64,000 bases of DNA, from assembly GCA_963791495.1 (NCBI GenBank), contig CAWBST010000014.1, positions 1 through 64,000 of the forward strand, given 5' to 3'. Origin of the DNA: JAMXLO01 sp963791495. GTDB taxonomy: Bacteria > Pseudomonadota > Alphaproteobacteria > Acetobacterales > Acetobacteraceae. The translations under genes were made by a program, and so were the position numbers. The notes beneath the pieces are model-generated. The model was not told where the DNA came from, did no database searches, and saw nothing but the letters and a program-made list of their open reading frames with translations. This document shows, piece after piece, positions 8,871-17,666 of the stretch; the stretch's first letter is position 1; the number at the start of each line of letters is the position of its first letter.

Positions 8871-10469
8871 GGCCAGTTGGTCCTGCCGCACCTGAATGAC
8901 GACGCCGGCACCTTCGGTCAGTCGTCGCCAGCCTGGCTCCCGATCCAACATCCGGACAATCGGATGGCCCGACGGGAAGATGCTCCAGGCGATCCGATAT
9001 TCGGACAAGGTTCTTTCCAATTCGGCATGGTCGAAAGCGGCCATTCTATTGTAACGGACCAGAAACGCGTCACCGTATAGATCCGTGCGGCCATCGATGA
9101 ATGGAGAGACGTGGTTGAAGACCAACTGACCGCCAATCCCGTACTCGTTCAGCACCGGTTGCACGCGCAGCGACGGCGGGGCGCTATCGAGGGTGGCGGC
9201 GAACGCCGCTCCGGACCGCTCCGGGCTCAACGGCAGAGCGATGCGTCCAGCCAATGCGACCAGAGCGATCAATGCCGCGCCGGCTGCCAGGCGCCGCCAC
9301 GTCGCGCCGAGAATTTCCGCGGAGCCACGCGCCAGGCTCGCGCCGAGTGGCTCAGCCAGGATCAGCACGCCGACGATGCCTAGAAGCTGTTCGTGACGTG
9401 AATGTGACAGCGCCCCGTGGATGAGCGCCAAAAGCAGCAGCAACCGTATCGGCGGCAGCCTCACTTTTCCGGAAAAGCCCAGGGCGAGAGCTGCAAGGAT
9501 GATCACCTCAAGCGGCTGTATGCTGCTGAAATCGGTCGGTTGCCACTCCTTGATTCCGGCGAGGCTTTGCATACCGACCAGGCGGATCGGGAACAGCACA
9601 CCAGCGAAGAAGTCAGGGTTGAGCAGGGCGGTTGACCAGGCGGCGAGGATAAACAGCGCCCAAGAGGCAAAGACCCGGCGGTGGTCGATGCCGCGGTCGA
9701 ACAGTGCTTCGGCCATGAACGCGGCAGGGAGTAACAGACCCAGCATGAAGCTCCCGTGCAAATTGACCCAGACGGCGATTACCGGCAGCAATGCGAACGA
9801 AGGCGCGATGTGCTTGGCCCGGGCAGTCACGAGGCCGCCGCACCAGATCGCGAGGCATGGCCATGCCAGCAGATGCGGCCGGGCGAGCATGGACGGGGCG
9901 GTGTTGCCTAGTGCGACAATCAGCGCCGTGAGGGCATAGACGCCCGGAAGAAAACGGCGAAGATGGTGTAGCAGCACGGCTGCGGTCAGGCCTGTTGCAC
10001 CAGCGGCCAGTACCATGATGCCCTGCATTCCACCCGCGCGGAATGCTAACGCCATCAGAACCTCTGCGAGCCACTCATGTGCAAACCAGGGACGGTCACC
10101 GGCGGTGAAGGAAAACGGATCTGTCGTTGGAATGCTACGATGATCGAGGATCCAGGTTCCGGTGCCGATCTGCCAAAGTGTATCGCTGTCGTTGAGAAGT
10201 GCCGGCAAGAACAGCACAAGTACGAACGTCAAAAGGCCGGCGATCACGGTGGCGGGATCGAGCATTGTGGTCTCGTCACTGGTTAACGTGACGAGCCTCT
10301 TAACGGCAGAAAGGCGGCCGTTCGCGACCTGGGCTGCCGTTGCTGAGGAACCAGCCTTCCGGGCGAGCCAGCGTGGAATGCGGGCGGCCGACACTGTATT
10401 CACGCAGTTCCCCAGGCATTCCAATGAAGCGAACGCCATGTGACTTCTTCGAGTTCCATGGCGCGGCAA
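8865..10469 (-). CDS. Large polytopic membrane protein, possible GT-C fold
   Basis: A 534-residue reading frame with about ten hydrophobic segments. The segment 'NDSDTLWQIGTGTWIL' ... 'IPTTDPFSFTAGDRPWFAHE' ... 'WLAEVL' recurs in a group of uncharacterised bacterial membrane proteins thought to be GT-C-like. The acidic residue in the first loop (DSDTLW) is where GT-C enzymes keep their catalytic Asp. The C-terminal 130 residues ('LNEYGIGGQLVF', 'FIDGRTDLYGDAFLVRY') form an extracytoplasmic domain. The start is uncertain; 'MLDPATVIAGLL' about 70 codons in is a likelier one because the upstream part is polar and unlike a membrane leader. The setting suggests glycan or glycolipid work; substrate unknown. 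Confidence 0.65.
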   Translation of the reverse strand: MPRHGTRRSHMAFASLECLGNCVNTVSAARIPRWLARKAGSSATAAQVANGRLSAVKRLVTLTSDETTMLDPATVIAGLLTFVLVLFLPALLNDSDTLWQIGTGTWILDHRSIPTTDPFSFTAGDRPWFAHEWLAEVLMALAFRAGGMQGIMVLAAGATGLTAAVLLHHLRRFLPGVYALTALIVALGNTAPSMLARPHLLAWPCLAIWCGGLVTARAKHIAPSFALLPVIAVWVNLHGSFMLGLLLPAAFMAEALFDRGIDHRRVFASWALFILAAWSTALLNPDFFAGVLFPIRLVGMQSLAGIKEWQPTDFSSIQPLEVIILAALALGFSGKVRLPPIRLLLLLALIHGALSHSRHEQLLGIVGVLILAEPLGASLARGSAEILGATWRRLAAGAALIALVALAGRIALPLSPERSGAAFAATLDSAPPSLRVQPVLNEYGIGGQLVFNHVSPFIDGRTDLYGDAFLVRYNRMAAFDHAELERTLSEYRIAWSIFPSGHPIVRMLDREPGWRRLTEGAGVVIQVRQDQLAR

Positions 10470-10575
10470 TATCCTCCTTTTAGATGCGATCCCTTACAGA
10501 AGGGTTTCCTTTCAGATGAGGCCAGCGATTTTGCCGGGCAGCCTTTCTGTAACTTTGGTCAGCTAGTTTGCGTCC

Positions 10576-11825
10576 ATGTCAACAATCGTTTCCGCGTTGC
10601 GTGATGCGCGCTGGCTCGAAGCAGATCGCGCAACGGCCTGGGCGAGGGTGCTGGCTGCCGCATCGGTACCTGCGGCGCTCGCGCTCATCGTTCTGACCAA
10701 CGGTGGCAGTACGCCCGATCCTTGGCATCGGCCATTGGCCACCGATTTCGTTAGCTTTTGGACTGCGGCCAAATTGGCATTAGGGGGCTTACCTGCGTCT
10801 GCATGGAATCCGGTGGCGCACGCGGCTGCTCAACACGCCAGTTTCACGCCGGACGCGGGATTCGCGGAAAGTTACTAGTAGCATTCTTCTATCCGCCCCC
10901 GTTTCTCCTGATTTGCCTGCCCCTTGCACTGCTGCCTTATGGCGTAGCAGTGGCAGTGTGGGTTCGGACGACGGGGGCAGCGTGTATCGCGGTGGTACGG
11001 GCGTTGCTGCCGACCCGATGGCCCGCTGCGCTCGTCCTCCTGGCCTTTCCTCCTATGCTGATCAACGCGGCGCATGGACAGAACGGTGCTCTCGCTCTGG
11101 CCTTGCTGGGGGTGGCGGTCATTCACCTGGATCGACGCGCATGGCTGGCTGGTATTTGTTTGGGGGTCATGTGTTTCAGGCCTCAGCTTACGGTGGTGTT
11201 TGTGCACTGCAATGATCGCGGCTCGGCGATGGCACATCGCTCTCTGGATGGATGGGGGCGGTGGCAGGAGTTCTGTCAGCTGCGTCTCTCCTTGCCTTTG
11301 GAGAAGGCGCTTGGCGGGGATTCCTGTCCATTACACCGCTGGCGGGGGCAGTGCTGGAGTTCGGCGGAGTCGGCTTTGCAAAGATGGTCAGCGTCAGAGT
11401 TTTGCGCAGGGGCCGCGCTTGCTGGGGGCCGGTATTGCGGGCGCCTGGATCGTTCAGGCGCTCGTCTCTCTGGCGGCCCTTGCCGCTGTGCTGCGAGTGG
11501 CCCGGCGCCACGGACCCGGGGCGCGTGCCGAGAAGGGGCCGTGCTCGCTACCGCAGCATGCTTAGTGACTCCCTTTCTGCTCGATTACGACTTGATGCTG
11601 CTTGCCATCCCGCTGGCCTGGGTTGCCGCAGAGGCCGAGCGCAGTAGCTATCTACCGTGGGAAAAGCTTATATTGGCTTGCGCATTCCTACTACCGTTGG
11701 TCGTCCGTCCGCTGGCAATGTGGATCGGGGCGCCCATGGCGCCGCCGGTTTTGCTTGCTTTGCTCTGGGTCGTCGTTCGGCGCGCCAGCGGGCCACGCCT
11801 ATCGAGCGGAAAGTTCGCGGGCTAG
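10576..11825 (+). pseudogene. GT87-type membrane glycosyltransferase, multiply frameshifted
   Basis: The gene faces away from the other GT87 genes. It starts at 'MSTIVSALRDARWLEADRA', with 'ATDFVSFWTAAKLALGG' as the first-loop motif. It then changes frame near 10870 into 'FYPPPFLLICLPLALLPYG' and 'NAAHGQNGALALALLGVAV'. It shifts again near 11210 ('VAGVLSAASLLAFGEGAW' in frame 3), near 11390 ('LLGAGIAGAWIVQALVS'), and returns near 11530 ('LVTPFLLDYDLMLLAIPLA') to stop at 11825. At least four indels in 1.25 kb make real decay more likely here than in the single-indel sisters. Its 3' end abuts the truncated regulator copy on the other strand. Confidence 0.75.
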
Positions 11826-12160
11826 CGCAGCGACCGCAGTCGCCACCAGCGCGAGGTGCACCTTCATCGTGCCCACCGCCAGCCCGAGCCTGCGCGCGAT
11901 CGTCTTGGTGGCGCAGCCCTGGGACAGCAGGTCAAACACCTCGATCTGCCGTTCGGTGAGATGCAGCGCCAGATTGGTCGCCTCCGTGTCATGTGCGGGG
12001 GCGACGGACTGCTGCAGACCGGCCAGCGCCGCCGGGGCGAACACACCGCCGGACAGGATGGTCTCGATCGCCCGCATGAACTGGTCCAAAGGGGTCGACT
12101 TCGGGATGTAGCCGCTCGCTCCGGCGGCCAGACATTCGAGGATCGCGCCGCGGTCGTCCC
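11799..12160 (-). pseudogene. Truncated duplicate of the LuxR-type response regulator
   Basis: From 'RGAILECLAAGASGYIPKST' to the recognition helix 'RRLGLAVGTMKVHLA' this copy is nearly identical, in protein and DNA, to residues 97-205 of the intact regulator at 12491-13201. It lacks the N-terminal receiver with the phosphorylated Asp, and its last 40 residues are replaced by an unrelated tail overlapping the end of the GT87 gene. Upstream of about 12160 the reading frame stays open but no longer resembles a receiver. It is a partial duplication, probably non-functional, though a free HTH fragment could bind DNA. Confidence 0.75.
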
Positions 12161-12258
12161 TTCGCGGACCTGGTTCTTCGTTGACATAACCCGCAAATGC
12201 GGGCTCTTGCGTGCTGGAACCTAGGAGACGGACAGCCGGCGAGCCGAGGGATACTCCG

Positions 12259-12494
12259 ATGAGCAGTAACGTCGTCGATTGCCTTCGGGAGCAGTTCGCG
12301 CGGCTGAATGCCCGGCTGGAGGACATGAGCCGATGGCAAGCCGAGACAAGCAGGCGGCTCGTGGCAATCGAACGGCACATCGCTGGCGTGCTCCGCGATG
12401 TCGTGAGGATGCCGCGAATGCGCAGGAGCGCATGGATGCGCTTGCTGAGCGTGTGGCTCGGATCGAAAGCACGGTGCGCCGTGGCACGATTTAG
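12259..12494 (+). pseudogene. Small coiled-coil protein, frameshifted
   Basis: It starts 'MSSNVVDCLREQFARLNARL' and runs through 'SRRLVAIERHIAGVLRDVV' in one frame. After a lost base near 12411 it continues as 'EDAANAQERMDALAERVARI' to TAG at 12494. The joined product would be about 78 residues, mostly one amphipathic helix with heptad-like spacing. It lies on the opposite strand between the two regulator copies and overlaps the 3' end of the intact one by 4 bp. Function unknown; short coiled-coil ORFs like this are common in mobile regions. Confidence 0.55.
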
Positions 12495-13201
12495 CCGCTG
12501 ACCTCCGCCACCATCACCGCGCCACCAGCGAACTGCATCGCCTGCACGTGCACGCCGCCGGCCCTGGCGATCGCCTCCACGCGATTGTGCGCGCCGAGCA
12601 CCCGATAGATCCCGGCGAGGTGCACCTTCACCGTGCCCACCGCCAATCCGAGCCGGCGCGCGATCGTCTTGGTGGCGCAGCCCTGGGACAGCAGGTCAAA
12701 CACCTCGATCTGCCGCTCGGTGAGATGCAGCGCCAGGTTGGTTGCCTCCGGGTCACGCGCGGGGGCGACGGACTGCTGCAGGCCGGCCAGCGCCGCAGGG
12801 GCGAACACGCCGCCTGACAGGATGGTCTCGATCGCCCGCATGAACTGGTCCAAGGAGGCCGACTTGAGGATGTAGCCGCTCGCACCGGCGGCCAGGCACT
12901 CGAGGATCGCGCCGCGCTCATCGCTGTCGGCGAGAATGGCGATCGTCTGGTCGGGGTGTTGCTCGCGCAGCCGGCGCAGCTCGGTCAGCGCCCGCCCGCC
13001 GGCCAGCAGCAGGTCGAGCAGCACCAGATCGACTGGTTCGACGCTGAGATGCGACTGAACCTCCTCCGCGGTGCCCGCCTCGGCGCATGACCAGCCGGTC
13101 CGGCGCTCCTGCAGCAGACGGATGAGGCCATAACGGAACAGGGTGGCCCGGTCGGCGACCAGAACAGTGGTTTCGGCGAAGTCGTCCATCTTGATCGTCA
13201 T
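12491..13201 (-). CDS. LuxR/NarL-type response regulator
   Basis: A full-length 236-residue two-component regulator. In the receiver domain (about 10-130) D63 in 'VDLVLLDLLLAG' is the likely phosphorylation site, D17 lies in the acidic pocket and K113 in 'GYILKSAS'. A linker leads to a C-terminal LuxR-type helix-turn-helix (about 165-225: 'LTERQIEVFDLLSQGCATKT', then 'IARRLGLAVGTVKVHL'). No partner kinase gene is in the window. Two damaged copies of the same gene flank the polysaccharide region (8.7 and 11.8 kb). A role in controlling that region is only a guess from location. Confidence 0.85.
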   Translation of the reverse strand: MTIKMDDFAETTVLVADRATLFRYGLIRLLQERRTGWSCAEAGTAEEVQSHLSVEPVDLVLLDLLLAGGRALTELRRLREQHPDQTIAILADSDERGAILECLAAGASGYILKSASLDQFMRAIETILSGGVFAPAALAGLQQSVAPARDPEATNLALHLTERQIEVFDLLSQGCATKTIARRLGLAVGTVKVHLAGIYRVLGAHNRVEAIARAGGVHVQAMQFAGGAVMVAEVSG

Positions 13202-14140
13202 CCTGGCCTAAGGAGGGGAACCGGAAGAGCCACACCCATCAAGAGGTGTTGATCCCAAGACACGTAAACTTGATCCAAGGGATGATATATACCGAAGTGA
13301 GAACATTGCACAACGAAAAAGTTCACCGAATGCGGGCGGGCATTTTCCGGGGCTTGCACCCCACGAGGTGACGCGCGACCGTGTGGCCCAGTAGGCTGCT
13401 GGTCCCGGCAGACCGCCATCGCGTGTCGGCAGCGGGTGTGGAATTGGCAGCCGGAGGGCGGGTTTAGCGCGCTTGGGATAATCGCCGGCCAGCCGTTGCC
13501 GCGTCTTTCGCCCCCGTTCCGCCCGGCTGGATACGCGACCGGCACCGCGGCGATCAGCGCCTGCGTGTACGGGTTCAGCGGTTTGGCGTAAAGCGTCCGC
13601 TTGTCGGCGATCTCCACGATGTTGCCCAGATACAAGCGCGCGGGCGATCCCGATGCGCTGGCGCTGGCCCGCCGGAGAACTCGTGCGGGAAGCGGTCGCG
13701 GGTGTGCGGGCAGGCCGACCACGTCCAGCATGGCGGCGACTGACTGGCGTGTCCCGGCGCCATGGCGCGCGCCGTGGATTAGCAGCGGTTCGGCGATGAT
13801 GTCCTCGACCGACATGCGCGGATTGAGCGCACCATAGGGGTCCTGGAAGATGATCTGCATCGCGGGCCGCTTCTCGCGCATCTCGCCCGGGTGCAGCTGA
13901 GTAATGTCGGCGCCGTGGAAGATGACGCTGCCCGCGGTCGGAGGTAGCAGCCGGATCAGCAGCCGGCCGAGGGTGGATTTACCGCAACCGGATTCGCCGA
14001 CCAAGCCTAGCGTTTCGCCTGGGCAATACGCAGCGCCACATCGTCCACCGCGCGCAACGGAATGGTATGGTGGTGCAGGAGGCGCCGACGCGCACCGGTA
14101 AGTGCTTGGTCAGGCCCGCGGCCTCAATCAGCGGTGTCAC
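13198..14140 (-). pseudogene. Oligopeptide ABC transporter ATPase (OppF/DppF type), broken
   Basis: A GTG at 14140 opens 'VTPLIEAAGLTKHLPVR', the usual start of this family. Two frame changes later (about 14075 and 14015) comes the Walker A region 'GLVGESGCGKSTLGRLLIRL' and 'IIFQDPYGALNPRMSVEDII' (Q-loop). The ABC signature and Walker B region is deleted and out of frame between about 13690 and 13630. The C-terminal oligopeptide signature 'LNPYTQALIAAVP' and 'GCQFHTRCRHAMAVC' is still readable. Without signature and Walker B it cannot hydrolyse ATP. No permease genes are present. A further piece of a related gene lies at 17140-17231. Confidence 0.8.
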
Positions 14141-14364
14141 GTTACCTCCGTGTACACCTTCGACGACCCCCGATGTTTCACCGCGCGCGTGGTGCATCGG
14201 ATTCTGCGCACGAAGGCGTTGTGATCTCCGGGAATGGCGATGGTTCGCGCGATTAGTCGGGCGAGCCGCAGCACAACACGGGCGCGCTGGTCTCTATCGA
14301 GGGCCTCCCATACGGGTGCGGACCCGTCCCGATCTGGTGGGTCGAGAAAGCTCAGCTGCTGCAT
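14137..14364 (-). CDS. Small recombinase-associated ORF
   Basis: This 75-residue ORF begins 'MQQLSFLDPPDRDGSAPVWE' and continues 'ALDRDQRARVVLRLARLIAR'. ORFs with this MQQL-F-DPP start and Arg-rich helix are, from memory, found in alphaproteobacterial transposons just upstream of a site-specific recombinase. Here the last part (after 'ARTIAIPGDHN') diverges and runs into the broken ABC gene, and no recombinase follows. It is probably the stub of a mobile element. The family link is recalled rather than verified. Confidence 0.4.
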   Translation of the reverse strand: MQQLSFLDPPDRDGSAPVWEALDRDQRARVVLRLARLIARTIAIPGDHNAFVRRIRCTTRAVKHRGSSKVYTEVT

Positions 14365-14690
14365 GGCTGTCCCCTGCTGCCGGTGGCCGGGGAGTATTCG
14401 TGGCAGTCAATTGCCGCACCAAAGCGTCGACGATCGTCCGGGCATGCAGCAGATCGGCGAAGGAAGCGACGAATGCCGCCCGAGCGTGTTGCGGGCTTGC
14501 ACTCGATACGTGTTGCGCGATGGGCAGGTCGGTCCACGCGGCCGGTATCAGGGCACGGGTTCCATCGGGCAGTACCAGCGTTAGATGAAGCTCGTCGCGG
14601 CGATTGCACCAACCAAGTACATCGAGCGCCGATCCCTCAATGGGATGGCGCGACCGAACGATGGTTACTTGAACGGGATAGCCATCGAGA
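14294..14690 (-). pseudogene. DUF5372-like mobile-element ORF, 5' end missing
   Basis: An open frame on the minus strand ending at TAG (14294) reads 'VRSRHPIEGSALDVLGW', 'DELHLTLVLPDGTRALIPAA' directly followed by WTDL, and then a helical tail 'FADLLHARTIVDALVRQL'. The pattern 'F/HP-G-LxVLGW...LPDG-R-IPAAWTD' resembles DUF5372 proteins that accompany recombinases. It overlaps the MQQL ORF, in keeping with a two-gene accessory cassette. No convincing start codon is seen and the upstream sequence passes into the intron RT remnant, so the gene looks truncated. Confidence 0.4.
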
Positions 14691-14747
14691 TGACGGCTGC
14701 GGTGGTGGGTAGTCTGTCGAGTGGTCTTTCGATTCGGTTGACCACGA

Positions 14748-15356
14748 GTGGTCGTTGCGAATGCTGGCCCTCAGGATTGCCGACCCGCGCGTGCTCCGGC
14801 TCATCCGGATGTGGCTCGAGGCCGGCATCCTCGAGAGCGATGCGCGGCGGATGTTGGTGGACCTCAAGGACCGGCTGGCGAAGTTTGGCCTGTCGCTCCA
14901 CGAGGAAAAGACGCGTCTGATCGAGTTTGGCCGCTTGCCGGCCATGGCTCGACGACAGCGCGGCGAGCGTCATCCGGAGACCTTCGTCTTGGCTTCACCC
15001 ACTACTGCGGGTGGACCCACGATGGCAGGTTCATCGTCAAGCACAAGACGCGGAGCAAGCGCCTGACGCGCAAGCTGAAGGCGCTGCGCCAGGAAGCGTG
15101 GCGGCTGATGCACGCGCCGCTTGCCGAGCAGCATCACTGGTACTCCAGTGTTCTGCGCGGCCACTACGGCTACTTTGGTATGCCGCACAAATGGCGCTCG
15201 CTGAACGGGTTCCGGCAAGAAGTCCGGTGCATCTGGCTCAACTGCCTCAAGCGGCGAAGCCAGAAGAACCGACGCATGGGCTGGGATTGGTTCGAGGCTC
15301 TCACTGCACGCTTGCCGCTGCCGACACCTCGCGTCACTCACCCTTGGACGCCGTGA
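14748..15356 (+). pseudogene. Group II intron reverse transcriptase/maturase, C-terminal remnant
   Basis: Two frames together give the last third of an LtrA-type protein. The first, to about 14950, reads 'LRLIRMWLEAGILES' and 'FGLSLHEEKTRLIEFGR'. After a frame change it continues 'LGFTHYCGWTHDGRFIVKHK', then 'SKRLTRKLKALRQEAWRLMH', 'HYGYFGMPHKWRSLNGF' and the end 'TARLPLPTPRVTHPWTP'. The YADD-containing polymerase core and the N-terminal part are absent, so it is dead. The intron's own RNA domains were not identified; the 80 bp after the stop do not show a clear domain V. Confidence 0.8.
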
Positions 15357-15800
15357 GCGGCATGCCCGGATCTGTGAGGGCGGAGCCGAATGGCCGAGCT
15401 ACTCGACCACGATCCCAACGAGGCCGTGTCGGGCTAGCTCGAGGAGCGCGTCCAGCGCAACCTTCCGCTGCGCGTAGCGATGCCCAAGGGGGAACATCGC
15501 CACCGCGGGGCTCGGCCGCCGTCAGCAGGTTGCGCTCGAGCAGCAGGCACAGCACGCGCACGTGCGGGGGGAATGCCGGTCAGCGCCTCCAGCATGAACA
15601 CGTGCCGGGCCGGCTCGTGGTGCCACTGAGCGACCGCGGAAAGCACAATGCCGAGAACTCGGCCACCCACGTCGGGCCGCCACCGCGTTCGGTTGCCGAC
15701 CTGTAACAGGGAGGCCAGAGTTGATGCAGGCGTTCTGCAAAAGGTCAGCGGCCGATCTTTTGCATCGCAGAAAACCGACATAGAGGTGATCTTCACCTCT
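15357..15800. other. Degraded sequence, no gene assigned
   Basis: Between the RT remnant and the XRE gene lies about 440 bp of GC-rich DNA. Short minus-strand stretches such as 'LLLERNLLTAAEPRGGDVPP' and 'KVALDALLELARHGLVGIVV' look like fragments of one protein split between frames, but the family was not recognised. The last 40 bp contain the direct repeat ATAGAGGTGA/CACCTCTATG, an inverted pair (AGAGGTGA...TCACCTCT, 15782-15800) just before the XRE start that could be its operator. Confidence 0.4.
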
Positions 15801-16129
15801 ATGTCGGAAACCGTTCACAAGGTCCAGGTCGGTCGCCGGTTGCGAGCCGCCATTGAGGCGCTCGGTCTCAGCCAAACGGAAGTGGCGAATCTTCTCGATA
15901 CCGCTCCGAGCAAGCTCGGAAACTGGCTCCACGGCGATAACTACCCCTCTGAGTGGTTCATCAAACGATTTGCGACCGGTACGGCGTCACCACGGATTGG
16001 ATCTATCGCGGGATCGTTACCGGCATGCCATCGACCCTAGCCGATCGGCTTTGGGAGTTCGAGAAAACAATCTTGCCCAAGGGGGCCGCGGCCAACCACG
16101 CCCAGGGGACCCGGACCGCCACACCCTAA
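15801..16129 (+). pseudogene. XRE-family HTH regulator, frameshifted
   Basis: It starts 'MSETVHKVQVGRRLRAAIEA', then the helix-turn-helix 'LGLSQTEVANLLDTAPSKLG' and 'NWLHGDNYPSEWFIKRF'. One indel at about 15972 separates this from 'DRYGVTTDWIYRGIVTGMPS' and a tail ending at TAA (16127-16129). The joined protein would be about 109 residues, typical of phage or plasmid Cro/CI-like regulators that end with 'TTDWIYRG'. A short inverted repeat (AGAGGTGA/TCACCTCT) directly upstream of the ATG may be its autoregulatory operator. No other phage genes are next to it. Confidence 0.7.
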
Positions 16130-17139
16130 GGTGCGGAGGGGGAAGGAGGGAAAATCCGGCCGTCGTTGATTGCTCCAAGGTCGTGCACCTGGCGATTAGC
16201 GACGATCGGCAGCGGTCCGGAAGTTCTCGCCCGGCGACTGCGCATTGGGCTTCAGCGGTATTCCGCCGTGCGGATCGATATCGTGGTCGAACGGAATGCC
16301 CAGGTCGAAGTCAGTGACGATCATCCATGGCATCGGCGGCATGCCGGGCAAAGCGAAGCGACCTTCGGGTTCGCGCATGCTCAAGCGGAGGTGACGGTCC
16401 ACGCGGTGCTTCCTGTTGGCATAGGTCGCCGTCTGAGCCATGGCAGCCTCGACGGAATAGCGTTGTGGCGGGCGTCACGCACACCTCGTCAGCGCTGAGA
16501 CTGCGGCTTTGACGCGCGACGACCGCGGTGAGCACGGTCATGTCGTCGCGGAAGGACGCCATTTCCTCCAAGAGCCGAGCCTGCTTGCCTCGCGATGAAT
16601 GTAGTCCAGCGGGTGGCTGTCCCGCGATTCCATCAGACCGGCAAAGCGCAGACCATTGCCGCGACACGCACGAGCAGCCAAAGTGATGGGCGTCCCCCAA
16701 GGAGCAGAAGTACCGCAGGTCGGCAATGTCCGACCGAAGTGCGCCAAGATGTGATTCGAGCGTGGTCATAGCCTCGGAAGCTTTGACCGCTTTGTCGTCT
16801 GCCACTCCGGTAGTCCGCAGTGCGTCGTAGACCTTGACCACCAGCGTCGCCATCCATGGCGCCAACGTAGTCCGGCGTCGGCTGTCCTGCGATTTGTCCG
16901 GCCGGTCACGAGGCCATTCGAGATACAGATAATCTGAACGTGGCAACAACCGCCGTGGGCTCCAAATTCGACGGAAGAATCGTCATAACCACCTGACAAT
17001 GTATGACGGGCTGTCATTCGACATGTAGTGGCGGCGAATTATTGCGTGCTGCTGCCCAATCTATGAGATGTGATTCGTGAAGTCTCCGGTTAACTCGAAC
17101 CGGAGGCGAGGATGCGGCACAAGAGGGGACGGCCTATTC
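16130..17139 (-). other. Gene debris with a coiled-coil protein fragment
   Basis: About 1 kb with no intact gene. On the minus strand from 16853, 'MATLVVKVYDALRTTGVADD' and 'KAVKASEAMTTLESHLGAL' resemble the start of small CCDC90/DUF1640-like coiled-coil proteins whose C-terminal membrane segment is missing. Further left 'FRDDMTVLTAVVARQ' (about 16540) is another helical scrap. An 81-residue open frame at 16196-16441 (minus), with 'MPWMIVTDFDLGIPFDHDID', was not recognised. The region looks like residual DNA of a former mobile element. Confidence 0.4.
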
Positions 17140-17231
17140 CGCGCAACAGATATGGTCTTGCAGTGCAGGAGGCTGCCGGCACGCACCGGGAAGGGCTTGG
17201 TCAGGCCTGCGGCCTCGCTCAGCGGCGTCAC
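17140..17231 (-). pseudogene. N-terminal scrap of an oligopeptide ABC ATPase
   Basis: A GTG at 17231 opens 'VTPLSEAAGLTKPFPVRAGS', the same N-terminus as the broken ABC gene whose GTG lies at 14140. Over about 75 bp the two DNA segments are strongly similar (shared GGCTTGGTCAGGC-like and GCGGCCTC runs). After 'LLHCKTI' the similarity ends. It is either a second partial copy or the upstream partner gene of the same transporter after rearrangement. Confidence 0.55.
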
Positions 17232-17479
17232 CTTACCCTCGCGTTGCCGATATTGCCGCACGTTGCCCGGCTTCCCGCTCGTCGAACAGGCGCTCGCCGA
17301 CTTCAAAGACCTGAACGAGCGCGTGTGCCCGGCGTTCTTCGCGCCGCCCCCGACACAGCGGCTGCCGTTCCTCGCCGCGAGCGAACGAGAGCCGGCATGA
17401 GGATCGTTGCAGAGTACGCGCCGAAGGCGAGCCTGATCCTCTCAGCGACGGACACAATCATATCGGCAAGGGTGGCCAC

Positions 17480-17666
17480 GCCCTTCGTCTGCAGATGATC
17501 ACGAATGTCTTCAGTACCGGCCAGATGCGCCAGCACGCGCCCTGGTCCAATGCCGAGAATGACGACCTGCATCGCGGTGACAGGCCTTGCCGTGCGCAAA
17601 CGATTTCTCGCCCGCGAGGTGCCGTAGGGCATCGATGTCGTAGCGGGGCTGCTTCATGGCCTTCAT
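17480..17666 (-). pseudogene. SWIM zinc-finger protein, truncated and frameshifted
   Basis: It starts at 17666, overlapping the stop of the next gene upstream (ATGA), with 'MKAMKQPRYDIDALRHLAGE' and KSFAHGKACHRD. After a frame change near 17600 it continues 'VVILGIGPGRVLAHLAGTED'. This matches the N-terminal part of SWIM zinc-finger family proteins (YDIDALRDLAG...F-RG--YHRDG-V-IL). The Cys/His metal site normally following is absent; the reading frame instead continues with an unrelated sequence 'ATLADMIVSVAERIRLAFGA'. Confidence 0.6.

Noticed and set aside
15357..15440. Possible group II intron domain V behind the RT remnant
   Set aside because: The sequence lacks a recognisable 34-nt domain V hairpin with its AGC triad; only the protein tail is supported.
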